DNA of 64,000 nucleotides. Source: Lycium barbarum. Its lineage: Eukaryota > Streptophyta > Magnoliopsida > Solanales > Solanaceae. The translations under genes were made by a program, and so were the position numbers. The notes under the pieces are model-generated. The model searched no databases and had not been told where the DNA came from. It saw only the letters and a list, made by a program, of their open reading frames with translations. Positions 48,876 through 61,340 of this stretch are shown one piece after another. The stretch spans positions 94,323,777 through 94,387,776 of the forward strand of contig NC_083338.1 of the NCBI RefSeq assembly GCF_019175385.1. The letters run 5' to 3'. Position 1 is the stretch's first letter; every line of letters starts with the position of its first letter.

Positions 48876-49672
48876 CTGCGGGCATGAACGTAGCACCACA
48901 AGAAAGGATGTCAGTACGAGCAATGTGCTGAGTATGTAAGGCATGAATAGCAACATAACAGGAGATATAGAACATTACATAAGATAAAGAGATAACCTGT
49001 ACATTTGATTGCCTCTTAGGGCGAATATTATGCGTGTTTGGGTTTTCTTAGAAAAACATTTCTCATACATATATATATATAAAAAAATAGTAGTGCTACG
49101 GAATGTGCAGCCCGATCCATATATGTATAATCATATTGATGCGGAACGTGCAGCCCAATCCATACCCATATATCCCGCGTCCGGGATGATATTATAGTGT
49201 ACCAACTGATCGTGTGGTTATGTGTATATAACGCCTCGCCCTTTTCCTATGACCCATATATATATATATATATAGCATGCATGAGACCGCAAATAAAAGC
49301 TATAACTTTATCGGAGTGACGTAAGGTCTGAAACCTCTGATCTATATTATGGAACAATCATCATCACTATATCTCACCTTGAATGAACAAGTAACATAAG
49401 GTGAGACCAACAACAATGAATAAAATCAAGGAAATCATGAAATAGGCTTAATAATCTCATAATAGCATCAAAACCATAAGCTTTGGAATCTCCATAAATG
49501 GGATCATCATCATCATCATTATCATCATAGAAAACATCTATCTTAACATTATAAGAACTTTGAGAATCATGAACTTTTGCTTTTTGGGAAATAGGATATT
49601 ATGGAAGTCATGTATGGGTTCATAAGAAAAGAATCATGCCTTTAGAAAGAAAAGGATTTAGCCTTAACATAC
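48876..49672 (-). other. Predicted LTR intron in RE3 right LTR
   Basis: The donor is AG|GTATGTTAAGGC at 49672, the branch is in hairpin A, and the acceptor CCCGCAG| is at 48876. In the left LTR the same sites (27506 and 23490) are separated by S2. Confidence 0.38.
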
Positions 49673-50284
49673 CTAGAAGTTCATTTCTCGACTTTCCAAC
49701 CTACTTCCGGTCTCGCATTCTACATATAAAACCATTCATACTATTGTTAGGCTTATCGTTATATACTTGTTTTAAGCCTTCAAATTAAATCCTCTTAGCA
49801 TCTGCCGAAATTCGAGCAACATCTCCCCTGTTTACATCCCTAGCCCGAAATTACAAAACCATAACAATAGCAACACTAATATCAACAACATCATCATCAA
49901 CACCAATATACTCAATAAAACATTTCACATGATGTTTTCCTACTATCTCAACCAATCACTAGCCTTTACGAATCCTTAACAACTAAATCTCCATAATACA
50001 GTTCATAATATCAATAATAGGGAGTATCCTTGCCTCAATCAAAGTTGGAAGAGCTTGAAATCTTATTTATCTTCAACGGCCTCCTTTGATTCATCGAGAT
50101 TCAATGTTTAGCACAAGGACTCCAAGACCCTACACGTTTCGCGAGCCTCGTATATAGCCCCGTCACCTTAATCCGCTTACAAAATGATCCCTCAATGTTT
50201 CTACAGTCTCTCAAGTGTTTTTGGGTGAAGAGGAGTGGAGAAAATGAGGTTTAGGGTCAGATTTGGTCCTTAAATAGCTTCTAG

Positions 50285-51514
50285 GGTGGAAGCAATTGAA
50301 GGAGGTAGTAGGGAGGTCTCGCATTCACCCCGAGTGCAATACCAAGGGGGCACAAGTGGAGCTACTCGAAGCACTTCACTTACATTGTCACCCGGCACCT
50401 TCCATCATCTATATAACCCCACTCCCCAAAACACTCCACAAAACACCCCTCAAAACACCACTCTCACCCCACCAAACAACATTCCCATAGGCCAATGGAA
50501 CGACCCACCCCCACAAGATCAAACTCCAAATGACCCACATCCAAACGATCCACCCCCAAATGATCCACACCTAAATGTACCTATGCCACCTCAACACCAT
50601 CCGAACATCCAACAACCAAATGACGATGAGATAGAAGAAGCTATACTCGAGCATGAATGATATGGTGACCAAGGTTGGAGGCAACGAGGGCAAGCACAAG
50701 GAGGTTATCGAGGGAGGGGTGGAAGGCATGGTCCTAACCCTCACATGGGTAGGCAAAGAGGGTACCAATCTCGTGAAGGGTACCAAGGTCGTGACCATCA
50801 AGGTTATGACGACGATGGAGATTTCAATGGGAATCACGGTTATGGAGGAGGGCGAGACACGAGTCTCAATTCCATCAAGGTTACTCTCCCAACCTTCAAG
50901 GGAAGTAGTGATCCCGATACATTCCTTGATTAGGTGATGCATTGTGATAGAATCTTCTTGACGAATGACATGTCCGAGGTGAAAAAGGCGTCTTACGCCA
51001 TTGCTCAATTTGAATGGTATGCCTCCACATGGTGGGAAACTCAAGTGAAAGCAAGAAGAATTATTGGACTCCCGCCCACACCTACTTGGGATGAATTGAA
51101 GGAGGCCATGCGGTGTAAGTATGTCACCGAACGCTACAAACAAGAACAACTCAAGAAGGTGTATACCTTAAGGCAAAACAAAAAGAGTGTGGAAGAATAC
51201 TCTGATGAGTTCCAAATTGTCAAGATGAGAATCGACTTTGACGAGGATGAGTTAAATGCTATGACTCGGTTCCGAGCCGGGTTAAATGGTGACATTGTCT
51301 CCCAAATGAGACTCCACAACTACGGGAGCATTGAAGAAACCCTTCAAGCGGCTATTGAAATAGAGGAGTGATACAAGCCGAGCTTTGGAGTTATCAATTG
51401 GGAAGATTGTCTAAGTGCTCGAAAACGGTTTGATTCCTTCTTAACTTCCCTTCTTTGATTCTTACAACTAGTTAACAACTAGTAATCGATCTTATTAGTT
51501 GCTAATTAGTTCTT
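50285..51514 (+). mobile_element. Gag-bearing insertion without LTRs
   Basis: The left LTR of RE3 runs continuously across this point (28110-28125), while the right LTR is interrupted for about 1.23 kb. The insert edges show no TG...CA ends and no clear target duplication. It may be a template-switch capture or filler DNA. Confidence 0.6.
50286..51371 (+). pseudogene. gag: Gypsy gag fragment inserted in RE3 LTR
   Basis: One plus-strand frame runs 362 codons with two internal stops, TGA at 50658-50660 and TAG at 50931-50933. The N-terminal part is Pro/Asn-rich with PQNTPQNT and PNDPHPNDPP repeats. An RGG-rich basic stretch follows (GGYRGRGGRHG). The capsid-like part reads IKVTLPTFKGSSDPDTFLD, MHCDRIFLTND, EWYASTWWETQ, KEAMRCKYVTERYKQEQLKK and YTLRQNKKSVEEYSDEFQ. 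This is a gypsy gag of a lineage different from RE2 and RE4. The frame is already open at the left edge with no ATG upstream inside the insert, and no protease follows. Confidence 0.82.
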
Positions 51515-51640
51515 GAGTCAGTTGCACTGACCTAGGATTTTCCTCAGCGCGATAAAGAACTGCGCTGGTGCAGTCGCGCACTATAGCGGGTCGCGCCTCT
51601 GCGCGTTCGCGCACTGTTCTGGCGCGTTCGCGCAGAGTAA
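51515..51640 (-). promoter_or_regulatory. RE3 right LTR dyad cluster
   Basis: Repeated GCGCGTTCGCGC, TCGCGC and GTGCGCTGG-like inverted motifs. The homologous left LTR block is at 28130-28250. In the intact LTR it lies directly upstream of the TATA box, but here the gag insert now separates the two by 1.2 kb. Confidence 0.5.
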
Positions 51641-52040
51641 TCCTTGCTCCGCCTGCCTAACTTGTAACGTCCATAACTCTCTACTCCGATGTATTATTGA
51701 CGAGCGATTTGTTGCGTTGGCAACTAGAATTCATGAACTTCATTTTAAGCTTTTACTTTACTTCAAAACTCTTCATATGCTGAAAGATATTCTTTCCCCA
51801 AATTGGCTCATTCTTGTCGTTCAAAGTAGCGCTCATCTTCTTCCAATGTCATACTAACTCAACTTATTCCACTCATTTCCTTATAGGACCTTCCGGAATT
51901 CCTCATATGCATCCTTCACTCATAAAATATACTTGATAATGCTTCACTCCTTGTCGTGTAGAGTTGTTTTACTTAGCCATAGTTCCACATACTTATGTTC
52001 AAACTTGATAAGTGCTTCTCCGAAAGTACGGGGTGTAACA

Positions 52041-53394
52041 AGTAAACTACTTCAAAAGCCTAGTTGGAGCCACGAACACTCTAACCTGAGCCTTCCCCTG
52101 CCAGAGCACTTCCGAAAGAGTAAGTCTAACAAAATATAAATTCTACAATAACACATGATTCTAAGGATACCCATATTTCCATAAAAAGAGATTCGGGATC
52201 AAAAAGTCCGTCCAAAACCCCGTCCCAAACCCTGAAGTTCTAAACGATAATTTATCCAGAAATCAAGTACCACAAGATGAAAATTGTATTCTACGAGGGG
52301 ACCCAAATCTAACAACACCCATATGGCTATTCTTTAGTCCGGAAACCCAAAATATCCAACCCCGAGCCCCAAGTGTAAAACTGGAAATTCAACTTAAAAT
52401 CATCTTACCCATAGTCTAGATAGTCCATATCTTAAAAATCACCAAGTTCTAATCCCAATTGAACCTCCAATTTCATAAAACTCGTCACACAACTCATTTC
52501 CACTAAAACCTCAAATTACTACTTAGAAATCAAGAATAGAACCATAAACTAATGGAAGAAATCAATGATAATCACATAGATTAAGGTTTAGATCTTACCC
52601 CAATGAAGAAACTTGAACTTTGCACTTCAAATCACTTAATTTCGAGCTTTATAGCTTCTAAAATGGATTTATGAAGTTGAAACATGAAATGGGGGTTTTA
52701 AATTTGTCCAGGCCTAATTCGCGATCGCGCAAGACCATCGCGAATGCGATGGATCAACCAAACCGGCCCAGACCACCTTCCTTCTTCGCGAACGCGATTA
52801 CTCCTGGCCTACGAAACCTCGCGAACACGATCCTTCTACGCTTACGCGTAGAAGGAAACCAACACAGCTGAAACCAGAAAATCTAATTTATTCCAAATTC
52901 TGAACTAAGACCTGAAACCCATTCAGAACACCCCGGACACCAACCAAACATGCATTTCAATCATAAAACATGCTATGAACTCGCTCGCGCGCTAAAAATT
53001 TCCAAAAGAGGTCATCTTTACCCAGGGTTGACCAAGGTCAACTCCCAAAATATAAATATTCTAACTTTTCAACCAATCACCCAAATCACATCCAAACACC
53101 TTGGGACCCGAACAAACTTTCCTACCAAGTAAATAATCACGTTTCGGACCTAATGGAACTATCAGAATTCAATTTCAGTTGCGTTTACCTAAAAGTCAAC
53201 TATTGGTCAAAGTTTCCCCAAAATCGTAACTTAAGAACTCAAAACTTAGGTTTTTCATCTCGATACTAATCTGATTATCTTGATAACCACGCTACCCGTT
53301 CCTGCAAGTCAAATGCATCAAAGTGAAACTCAGGGAAAGGTTGTTTAGGGCAAAATAGGTAAAAATTAACAAAACGAGCTAAAGGGTCATTACA
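52041..53394 (-). repeat. RE5 3' LTR, terminal part
   Basis: This is LTR on the minus strand; its sense start TGTAATGACCC is at 53394, the same terminus as RE1. A TATA-like AATTTAAAA is at 52696-52705, with upstream dyads TTCGCGATCGCG and TTCGCGAACGCG (52725-52860). The PPT-like AGTGGTGGATGA adjoins it at 53395-53406. There is no coding. Confidence 0.75.
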
Positions 53395-56300
53395 TCATCC
53401 ACCACTTAAACACATGTTCGTCCACGAACGTAAAGAAAAAAAGGTACCTGAATCGATGAAGAGTTGGGGATATCTACTCCATATGTCCAACTCGGTCTCC
53501 CAAGTAGCCTCCTCGACCGGACAATTCTTCCATTGAACTTTCATCGAAGCTAACTCTTTGGATCTCAATTTTCGAATCTGCCTGTCTAGAATAGCAACCG
53601 GCTCTTTCTCAAAAGTCAAATTCTAATCAAGTAACATCGAATCACAATGAATCACATGAGAACCATCCCAATGGTGCTTCTTGAGCATCGAAACATGAAA
53701 TACGGGATGAACACCTGATAGAACAGGTGGCAAAGCCAACTCGTAGGCTACCTTACCAATATGCTGAACAATCTCAAATAGGCCAATGTACCTTGGACTC
53801 AACTTTCCCTTCTTCCCAAATCTCATCACACCCTTCATGAGTGAAACTTTCAATAGAACCAGCTCACAAACCATGATCTCTAAATCTCAAACCTTTCAAT
53901 CTGCATAACTCATTTTCCTAATTTGAACTGTGAGAAGCCTCTCTTGAATCAGTTTATCCTTGTCCAAGGAATCTCGTAGCAAATCCGTACCCCCAAGTCC
54001 TATCCTCAAATGCATCAAACTAACCAACAAGCGAACGACACCTCCTACCATACAATGCCTCAAACGGGGCCATCTCGATGCTCGAATGGTAACTATTGTT
54101 GTAGGCAAACTCTACCAAGGATAAAAAATAATACCAATGACTCTCAAAATCAATCACGCAGGCCCTTAACATATCCTCGAGGACCTGAATTGTCTGCTCA
54201 GACTGAACAATGGTCTGAGGGTGAAATGTTGTACTGAACTTAACCCGGCTACCCAACTCTTTCTGCATAGACCGCTGAAAGTGAGATGTATATTGAGTCC
54301 CTCAATTTGAAATGTTAGAAATAGGCACCCCATGCAAATGAACTATCTCCATGATGTAGATCTTGGCCAACTTCTCTGAATTGTAAGTAGTCTGAACCGG
54401 TATGAAGTGAGCAAATTTGGTCAAACGATCCACAATGACCCAAATGGAATCAAACTTCCTAAAAGTACGTGGTAACCATACCAGTAAGATAATTGCTATC
54501 CGCTCCCACTTCTACTCGGCAATGGGCATCCTTTGAGTAACCCCACCAGGCTTTTGGTGCTCGATTTCACCTGTTATGTCCCTCTTCATACTACACCGCC
54601 AATAATATTGTCTCAAATCCCAAGACATATTTGTAGCCCCCAGGTGAATAGAGTACCTAGAACTATGAGCCTTCCGATGATCAATCTAGTCAAATCCCCC
54701 ACTTAGGGAGCACATACGCGACCCTTGATCCTTATAACACACTCAGCATCTAGCATCGCCTCCTTGGCCTTTCCTTGCAACACTTTGTCCCGAATCTTAC
54801 ACAACTTTGCATCCTCAAACTGTTTAGCCCTAATCAGCTCCAATAAGGAAGATCGTGCCTCCACACAAGCTGGAACCTTGCCATGTTCTAAAATATCAAG
54901 CCTCACTGTGCTATTTTCCAAAGACTAAACATCCATAGCCAACAGACGCTCTCCAACCTATAACTAAGCTAGGCTACCCATACTCGCTGACTTCTTACCC
55001 AAGGCATCTGCCAGTACATTGGCCATGCCCGGGTGATAAAGAATGGTCATATCGTAGTCCTTATGCAAATCCAACCAACTCTGTCGCCTCAAATTGAGGT
55101 CCTTCTGATTGAATACATGTTGAAGACTCTGGTGATTGGTAAACACCTCACAATGCACACCATAGAGATTATGCCTGCAAATCTTCAAAGAAAAACCACT
55201 ACTGCCAACTCCAAGTCATGAGTGGGATAATTCTTTCGCGCACCTTCAACGGTCTCAAAGCATAGGCTATGACCTTACCTTTCTACATCAAAACACACCC
55301 AAGTCCAATCCATGAAGCTTCACAATATATGGTAAAGGCCTCTCCCTCCACTGGTAAAGTCAAAATTGGGTCTGAAGTCAACAAAGTCTTAAGCTTCTGA
55401 AAGCTCGCCTCACACTTATCCGACCACTAAAACACCACATTCTTCTGAGTCAACCTAGTCAAAGGAGATGATAGAGAAGAAAGGCTCCATAAAATGGCAA
55501 TAATAACTAGCAAAATGAAACTCTGAATCTCGATAACTGAAGTAGGTCTAACCCAATCACAAACTGCCTCATCTTAAGATTTACCATGATACCATCCTTG
55601 GACATCACATGTCCTAAAAAAACCACGGAACTAAGCCAAAACTCACTCTTCAAAAACTTTGCGTAGAGTTGTTTCTCCTTTAAGATCCCAAGCACAATCC
55701 TCAAATGTTGGCGTGCTCCTTTATGCTTTGAGAGTAAATCAGAATATCATCAATGAAGATGAACACAATTGAATATAGGTACGGTCTGAAAACTCCATTC
55801 ATCCATAAAGGTTGTTACGGCATTCGTCAGCCCAAAAGACATAACCAAAAACTCATAATGACCACAGCGGGATCGGAAAGCCGTCCTAGGGGTATCCTCC
55901 GCCCTAATCTTCAACTAGTGATAACTGGACATCAAATATATCTTAGAAAAGATTGACGCACCTTAAAGTTGATCAAACAAGTCATCAATGGAAAGAATGG
56001 GGTACTTGTTATTAATGGGAACCTTGTGCAACTGTCGGTAGTCGATCCACATACGCATGCTCCCATCCTTCTTCAAAAATAGCATCGGAGCACCCTAAGG
56101 TGAAATACTAGGCCTGATGAATTCCTTACTCAATATATCTTGCACTTGCTCCTTTAATTCCTCCAACTCTGTAGGCGCCATCCGGTATGTCGGAATAGAA
56201 ATGGGCTTGGTGCTTGGCTCCAAATAAAAATCAATATCATGATCCAGTGAAACACCCGGTTAGTTTGTCAAAAAATATCGGGAAACTCCCTCACCACTTG

Positions 56301-56403
56301 CATTGACTCGAGTGTAGGGGTGTCTGCGCTAGTGTCTCAAACATAGGCCAAATAATCTAAACACTCCTTCTCAACTTTTGGCGGGCTCTAAGGTAGGACA
56401 TAA
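53395..56403 (-). pseudogene. pol: RE5 pol: RT, RNase H, integrase, chromodomain (decayed)
   Basis: Domains on the minus strand, right to left, with many stops and frameshifts. RT occupies about 55480-56110: [35 protein letters not shown] and FIDDILIYS, with the motif intact near 55745. RNase H occupies about 54990-55330: YTDHKSL appears as FTNHQSL, losing the Asp, and ADALGKK follows. The integrase core is at about 54020-54480, with FHPQT and NNSYHSSIEMAPFEALYGRR. The GPF/Y region is at 53623-53874: [20 protein letters not shown]. The chromodomain is at 53450-53620: AILDRQIRKLRSKELASMKV, EEATWETE and RYPQLF. S5 cuts the gene at 56404, and the upstream part resumes at 61341. Confidence 0.88.
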
Positions 56404-56586
56404 TGTCACAACCTAACCGGAGGTCCATGACGGGTACCCGGAGCTAACCTACCGAGCACCTCTCATCATACTTTCACAGTCATATCTAGGTGAGCCACAT
56501 GGCTTACTCATAATTTCTATGCATCGATAATTCAAATTCTATCGGACTAGGGGTACTTTTATATAAACATCATTAACTATGCCCAT

Positions 56587-56615
56587 TATATATGTATATA
56601 TGTATGTATGTATAT

Positions 56616-56684
<69 letters not shown>
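56587..56684. repeat. Compound (AT)n/(GTAT)n/(CA)n microsatellite
   Basis: A simple-sequence run inside S5; alternating TA with TGTA interruptions, ending in about nine CA. Confidence 0.95.
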
Positions 56685-56933
56685 AGCCGAAAAGGCAATC
56701 AAAATGATATACAAAAATATGAGCCGACAAGGCTGAAAGACATCTAGCTATACATAACTGTCTACGAGCCTCTACAAGGAGTATGTGACACCATAAAATG
56801 GGACAGGGCCCCGCCATGCCCGTATAAATATACAAAAGAATAGTACCAACGGCTGCAGCTCCGAATCAAATGGAGCTCCCCATAACAATCTCTGATGAAA
56901 CAGCCTAAGGGTCGAGTCTGTCTCCCTGTCCAC

Positions 56934-57518
56934 CTACAGGAATGAATGCAGCGTCCACAAACAAAAGGACGTCAGTACGATCAATGTACTGAGTATGTAA
57001 GGCATAAGTAGTAACATGATAAAAACATGAAGGGTAACATAAGATAGAAGATCCATTTATATCTCTTGAGACGTTACATCATACTTACTTACACTTTTTC
57101 TAAAGAATACCTTCCATACATGTACATATACACATAGTAGTACCATACCTGACCATGTAGGTTCGGTGTCATCTGTACCTGGCTATAACAAGGCTCGGTG
57201 TTATCCATACCCAACTGATCAGTGGTGTGCGTGCAATAGATATCATACTTGGCCATATAGGCTCGGTGTCACAACATAGCTTTATATATATACATATAGG
57301 ATTACATAAGTAAAAGCAACATCATCATCATTATCACTATATCTTTCCTTAGAGGATCAACTATCATTAGAATGGGATGAATGATATCATGAGAGTATCA
57401 AGAACTATGTTCTTTAGCCCTTTTAGGAATGGGGTCATCATGGAAGACATTATGAATTTCACTTATAGGTGCACAACAGTGGAATCATGCCTTAAGAAAG
57501 AAGGTTAGCCTTACATAC
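56934..57518 (-). other. Predicted LTR intron in S5
   Basis: The donor is G|GTATGTAAGGC at 57518, the branch is in hairpin A (56972-56992), and the acceptor here is a TAG| at 56934. GCCTTACATAC beside hairpin A is a perfect 11-nt complement of the donor. Confidence 0.42.
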
Positions 57519-58476
57519 CTTTATGTCTTCTTAACTACTTAACATTCTCCTCCAAGGTCCGAGAAATCTACATTCAAGAGGGTTCATACCAAGGTTAGGT
57601 CTCAAGGACACTCTTAAGTTCCAATCAACAATGACATTATCAACAATACCATAATTAAGAGACTTCATTCAAGTTATGCTCCGCTCAATCCCCAAAACTC
57701 TTTTTCATAATCAACCCATAACAATAACTACAACACAACACCATATGAGCTTGTATACAACACTTCCTCATCATCATTATTACCGCCCACAACAAGATTA
57801 TACTCATAACATGCCAAAAATTATAACTCAAGTTAATTTATAGCTCATAATATCCTCAAATTCATACTTGAACTCTCTTTTCATTTTTCTTCCTTCAACT
57901 AAATGGTACAACAATCAAACAACATTAACTATATGCAAGGGATGTAAAAACTTACCTTAATCACATATGAATAAGCCTTGGATCACTTACTCCACTAGAG
58001 TGAAGTCTCAAACATCAACACCAAAGGAAAACTTGAGCTTCACAAACCCTAATAAGCTTCCTAGCACGTAAATCTCTTGATTCTCTTGGATTTAGCATGG
58101 ATTAGTTTATAGACTTGAGAGAGGGTTTTAGAGAGCTCTAGGGTCTAAATTGGAGAAATAATGAACCCAAATGAGGTGAAACAAAATATATAAAGCATCA
58201 CTTAAAATCCCATTGGCCATTTTGACGTCCACTTTGAGGGACCGTCAAACGTCCTGCGGTCCGTCAAATAGCCCAGCCAAACAGGCCTCTCTGTGACTGT
58301 TTCACGGTGGTGGCTCTACCATTTGACAGGCCGTCAAACCCGCTGCAGTCTGTCAAACAGTCCGTCAAACTGCCCCTTTCCGATAAGTTGCTCCCTTCGA
58401 TTCATTTGCCTTCCAATCCTTATGGAACCTTCTTGGCACTTGTGTAACACTTCACTAACCATCTACGGGCCCTATA

Positions 58477-59153
58477 TTCACGACTCAAACTGATGACCCG
58501 CGATGAGCACCCGACCACTACTGATCGAGCACCCCTAAACTTGCTCTCACTCTGTACTAAACAACTTGGTGGCCCATTTTGACTGATATTCTACTGGTAC
58601 CATTCGCGGTAGCATTTATATGATAGATCTTATCTCAAAATTCCTCGAAACATGCATATGGATATGTATATGTAAGAATACTAGCAGAGGATGACAACGC
58701 AGACCAACCTTGGTCACCGTATATACTGTTCACAAAATTAAGGGACAACTGAAAGCACATGACGACCCCCACTATATATACACTGTCTACAGACCTCTAT
58801 GGAATATAGACTGCAAAAAGGACAGGACAAGGCCCTGCCATACCCATATATGTACATGTCAAAAGGCATACCAAAGGGATGTAGCTCCGGTCCAAATGGA
58901 GCTTGCTGGCTGGAACTGGAAAGATGTCCTATGGGTTTGGCTCACTCAGATGGCAATCTGAACCTGCGGGCATGAATGCAGTGTCCACAAGAAGTGACGT
59001 CAATACGAGTAATGTACCGAGTATGTAAGGCATGAACAGTAATCTAATAAGACATATGGAGCATAACATGAGATAAGGAAATAACCTGTACATCTGGATG
59101 CCTCTTAGGGCGGATACCATGCATGCTTAACTTTAAAGAAAACATTTCTCATA

Positions 59154-59198
<45 letters not shown>

Positions 59199-61090
59199 CA
59201 CAATCATTAGCCCGCGTCCGGGCCTCCCGCATCTGGGGTAATCATCTCACACCGCCCATTAGTGGTGCTGCCCGTGCCATATAGACACGGTGCATAACCC
59301 GTCCACCTTAGCGGTGCTGCCCGGCCATCTAGGCATGGTGTAATCATCATCATATACCTAACATGAAGCATGCATAGGAGCTCAAGTAAAAACTGTAACT
59401 CTATCGGAGTGACGTAAGGTCAGTAACCTCCGATTATATTACGGAATAATCACCATCGCTATTTTTCACCTCGGAGGAATGAATAACATGAGATGAGATC
59501 ATCATCAATGAATAAAATTGAGAAAATCAAGAAATAGCTCAACATTCTCATATTCATATTGAAATCATAAGCTTGGGACTTTTAAACATGAAATCATCAT
59601 CATCATAATCGTCATAGAAATATTCTCCTCTTTGACATCATCGTTGTCATTGTAAAAACATGTCCATTGTTGTTGTCAAAAAAGCTTACGGAGTCATAAA
59701 TCTTTGCTTTGGAAAATACGGACATTTTGGAAAGCATTTATGGATTATCAGGAAAGGAGTCGTGCCTTTGAATCATAAACTTCTAACTTGTGGAAGTAAG
59801 GAGGTTATGAAAATATGTAGGGAATTATAACATAGGAATTTCTAGAAATAGAATCATCGTCATCATAAAACATGCTTATCTTTAGCATCATAAGAACTCT
59901 ATGAATGATGAATCTCTAGCTTTTGAGAATAAGAACATTCTTGGAAAACATTTATGGATTCACAGAAAGGGATCATGGGACATTTTGGAAAACATCTATT
60001 GGATTCATAAGAAAGGAATCATGCCTTTAGAAGAAAGGGACTAGCCTTAACATACCTGAAAATTCACGTCTCGGCTCTTCCACCTATTTCCGATCTTGCA
60101 ATCTACATATAAGACCATTCATGCTATAATTAGGTCTATTGTTATATACTTATCCTAAGCCTTCAAATAAATCTTTCTAGAATCTGCCAAAATTTCGGCA
60201 GCATCTCCTCTGTTTATATGCCTAGCCCAAAATCGTAATTCAGCAACCAACAACAACAACATCAATACCAACATTAACAACATCACTTTCAACACCAACA
60301 TATGCCATAAAATATCCCACACGCTGTTTTCCAACTTCCATAACTAACCAACTTACTATACAATTATCTAACGACTTTATCTTTGTAGATAAGCCTTAAA
60401 TAATACCAAAAGAGAAAGATTCATACCTTATTATTGTCCAAACGATAATATCTTCAAGATTCCACCTTGAATCCAAGCCAAATCCAACGTAAAATAATAC
60501 CGTGATCACAACTACGCACTATCCGAGCCTTGATTAAGCAAAATCACTTCAAACCCTCAACCTTTTTATGACATAATTGCCCTTTGTGTTGCTGCTCTCA
60601 ATCTAACTTTTTTGGTCAAAAAAATGGGGTTTTTCCCCTTTTATAAGGTTCAAATTCGGGTCGGGTCATTGTAGCAGTTTACTGTAGCACGTGTTTCTGC
60701 TCTATCAACCGAACTTGTAACGTCCATAATTCTCTACTCGGATGTGCTATCGACGAGCAGTTTGTTGCGTTGGAAAATAGACTTGACAAACTTCATTTTA
60801 GGATTTTGTTTCACATCAAAACAGTTCATATGCTAAGATATATGCTTCCCTCAATTTGGACCAAAATTATCACACGAAACTTTACCCATCTTTTCTCCAA
60901 AGTCGTGCTATTCCATTTCTTCCTCTTATTTCCTTATAAAACCTTCCAGTATACCTTATATACATCCTTCACTCATTAAATATACTTAATGCTTGCTCTT
61001 TATATTCCAAAGTGGTTTTACTTAACCATAACTCAACGTACTTATGTTTCAAATTTGATAAGTGCTTCTTCGAAGATACGGGGTATAACA
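58477..61090 (-). mobile_element. S6: solo LTR of the RE3 family, TSD CTATA
   Basis: This is 2614 bp ending GGGTATAACA at 61090, with perfect CTATA duplications (58472-58476, 61091-61095). The left terminus is eroded (TTCACGAC instead of TGTCACGAC). It shares blocks with the RE3 LTR such as ACTGATCGAGCACCCC and GACGAGCAGTTTGTTGCG. Hairpin B is short (58821-58839, four clear base pairs), hairpin A has mismatches (59000-59020), and the predicted intron is 58964-60055. An (AT)n run lies at 59158-59197. Unlike the RE3 copies, the GC-rich dyads near 60650 are nearly gone. Confidence 0.92.
58964..60055 (-). other. Predicted LTR intron in S6
   Basis: The donor is CAG|GTATGTTAAGGC at 60055 and the acceptor CCCGCAG| is at 58964. 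The branch region is altered (TATTGAC). The donor complement GCCTTACATAC is present with one unpaired base. Confidence 0.35.
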
Positions 61091-61340
61091 CTATAATTCC
61101 CCCTCAAGGCATTACTAAACAAGGTATAACTCGATCAATGCGGAATCTTCCCAAAATATGACTCAAATTTCCAATTCTTTCGACGAACTTGCTTCTACCG
61201 ATTCATATGACTCCAAAATCTTAAGGTACGCACTTAAAGTTATCAAATACCCTCCTTCACCGAATAAGGGCTTTCTATCCACTTTAGGCTTACGTTAGTC
61301 TACTCTAATTCAAAAGACTCGAAATTTCCAAGATGTAACA

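Larger units (their letters stand above)
23019..52040 (-). mobile_element. RE3: non-autonomous LTR element hosting S2, RE4 and a gag fragment, TSD AGTAA
   Basis: The target duplications AGTAA at 23014-23018 and 52041-52045 are perfect. Left LTR pieces are 23019-23573 and 26746 to about 28345, with the inner terminus lost. Right LTR pieces are 32305-32399, 48500-50284 and about 51515-52040. The internal region is about 28346-32304, with a well-preserved primer site at its right end, so the element reads on the minus strand. No protease, RT, RNase H or integrase is recognisable. One acidic ORF occupies the gag position. Solo LTR S6 (58477-61090) is of the same family and gives the undisturbed LTR length, 2614 bp. 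Confidence 0.88.
48500..52040 (-). repeat. RE3 right LTR (5' LTR), main piece
   Basis: It continues the LTR from 32399. Hairpin B is at 48733-48751 (GACGGA/TCCGTC), hairpin A at 48911-48931 (one G-U), and a predicted intron at 48876-49672. TATA is at about 50267-50276. A gag fragment is inserted at about 50285-51514, GC-rich dyads with GCGCGTTCGCGC lie at 51515-51640, and the LTR end GGGTGTAACA is at 52040. Confidence 0.88.
56404..61340 (-). mobile_element. S5: solo LTR in RE5 pol, hosting S6
   Basis: It runs TGTCACAACC to AGATGTAACA with flanks CATAA (56399-56403) and TATAA (61341-61345), 4 of 5 identical. The net length without S6 is about 2.32 kb. Hairpin B is weak (56799-56813), hairpin A is at 56972-56992, the predicted intron at 56934-57518, TATA near 58195-58205, and dyads GACCGTC/GACGGTC-like at 58235-58385. 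A complex TA/CA microsatellite lies at 56587-56684. Removing S5 rejoins the RE5 coding sequence. Confidence 0.92.

Noticed and set aside
50286..50660. Pro/Asn-rich open frame as a host gene
   Set aside because: The same frame continues through two stops into a clear gypsy gag capsid region.
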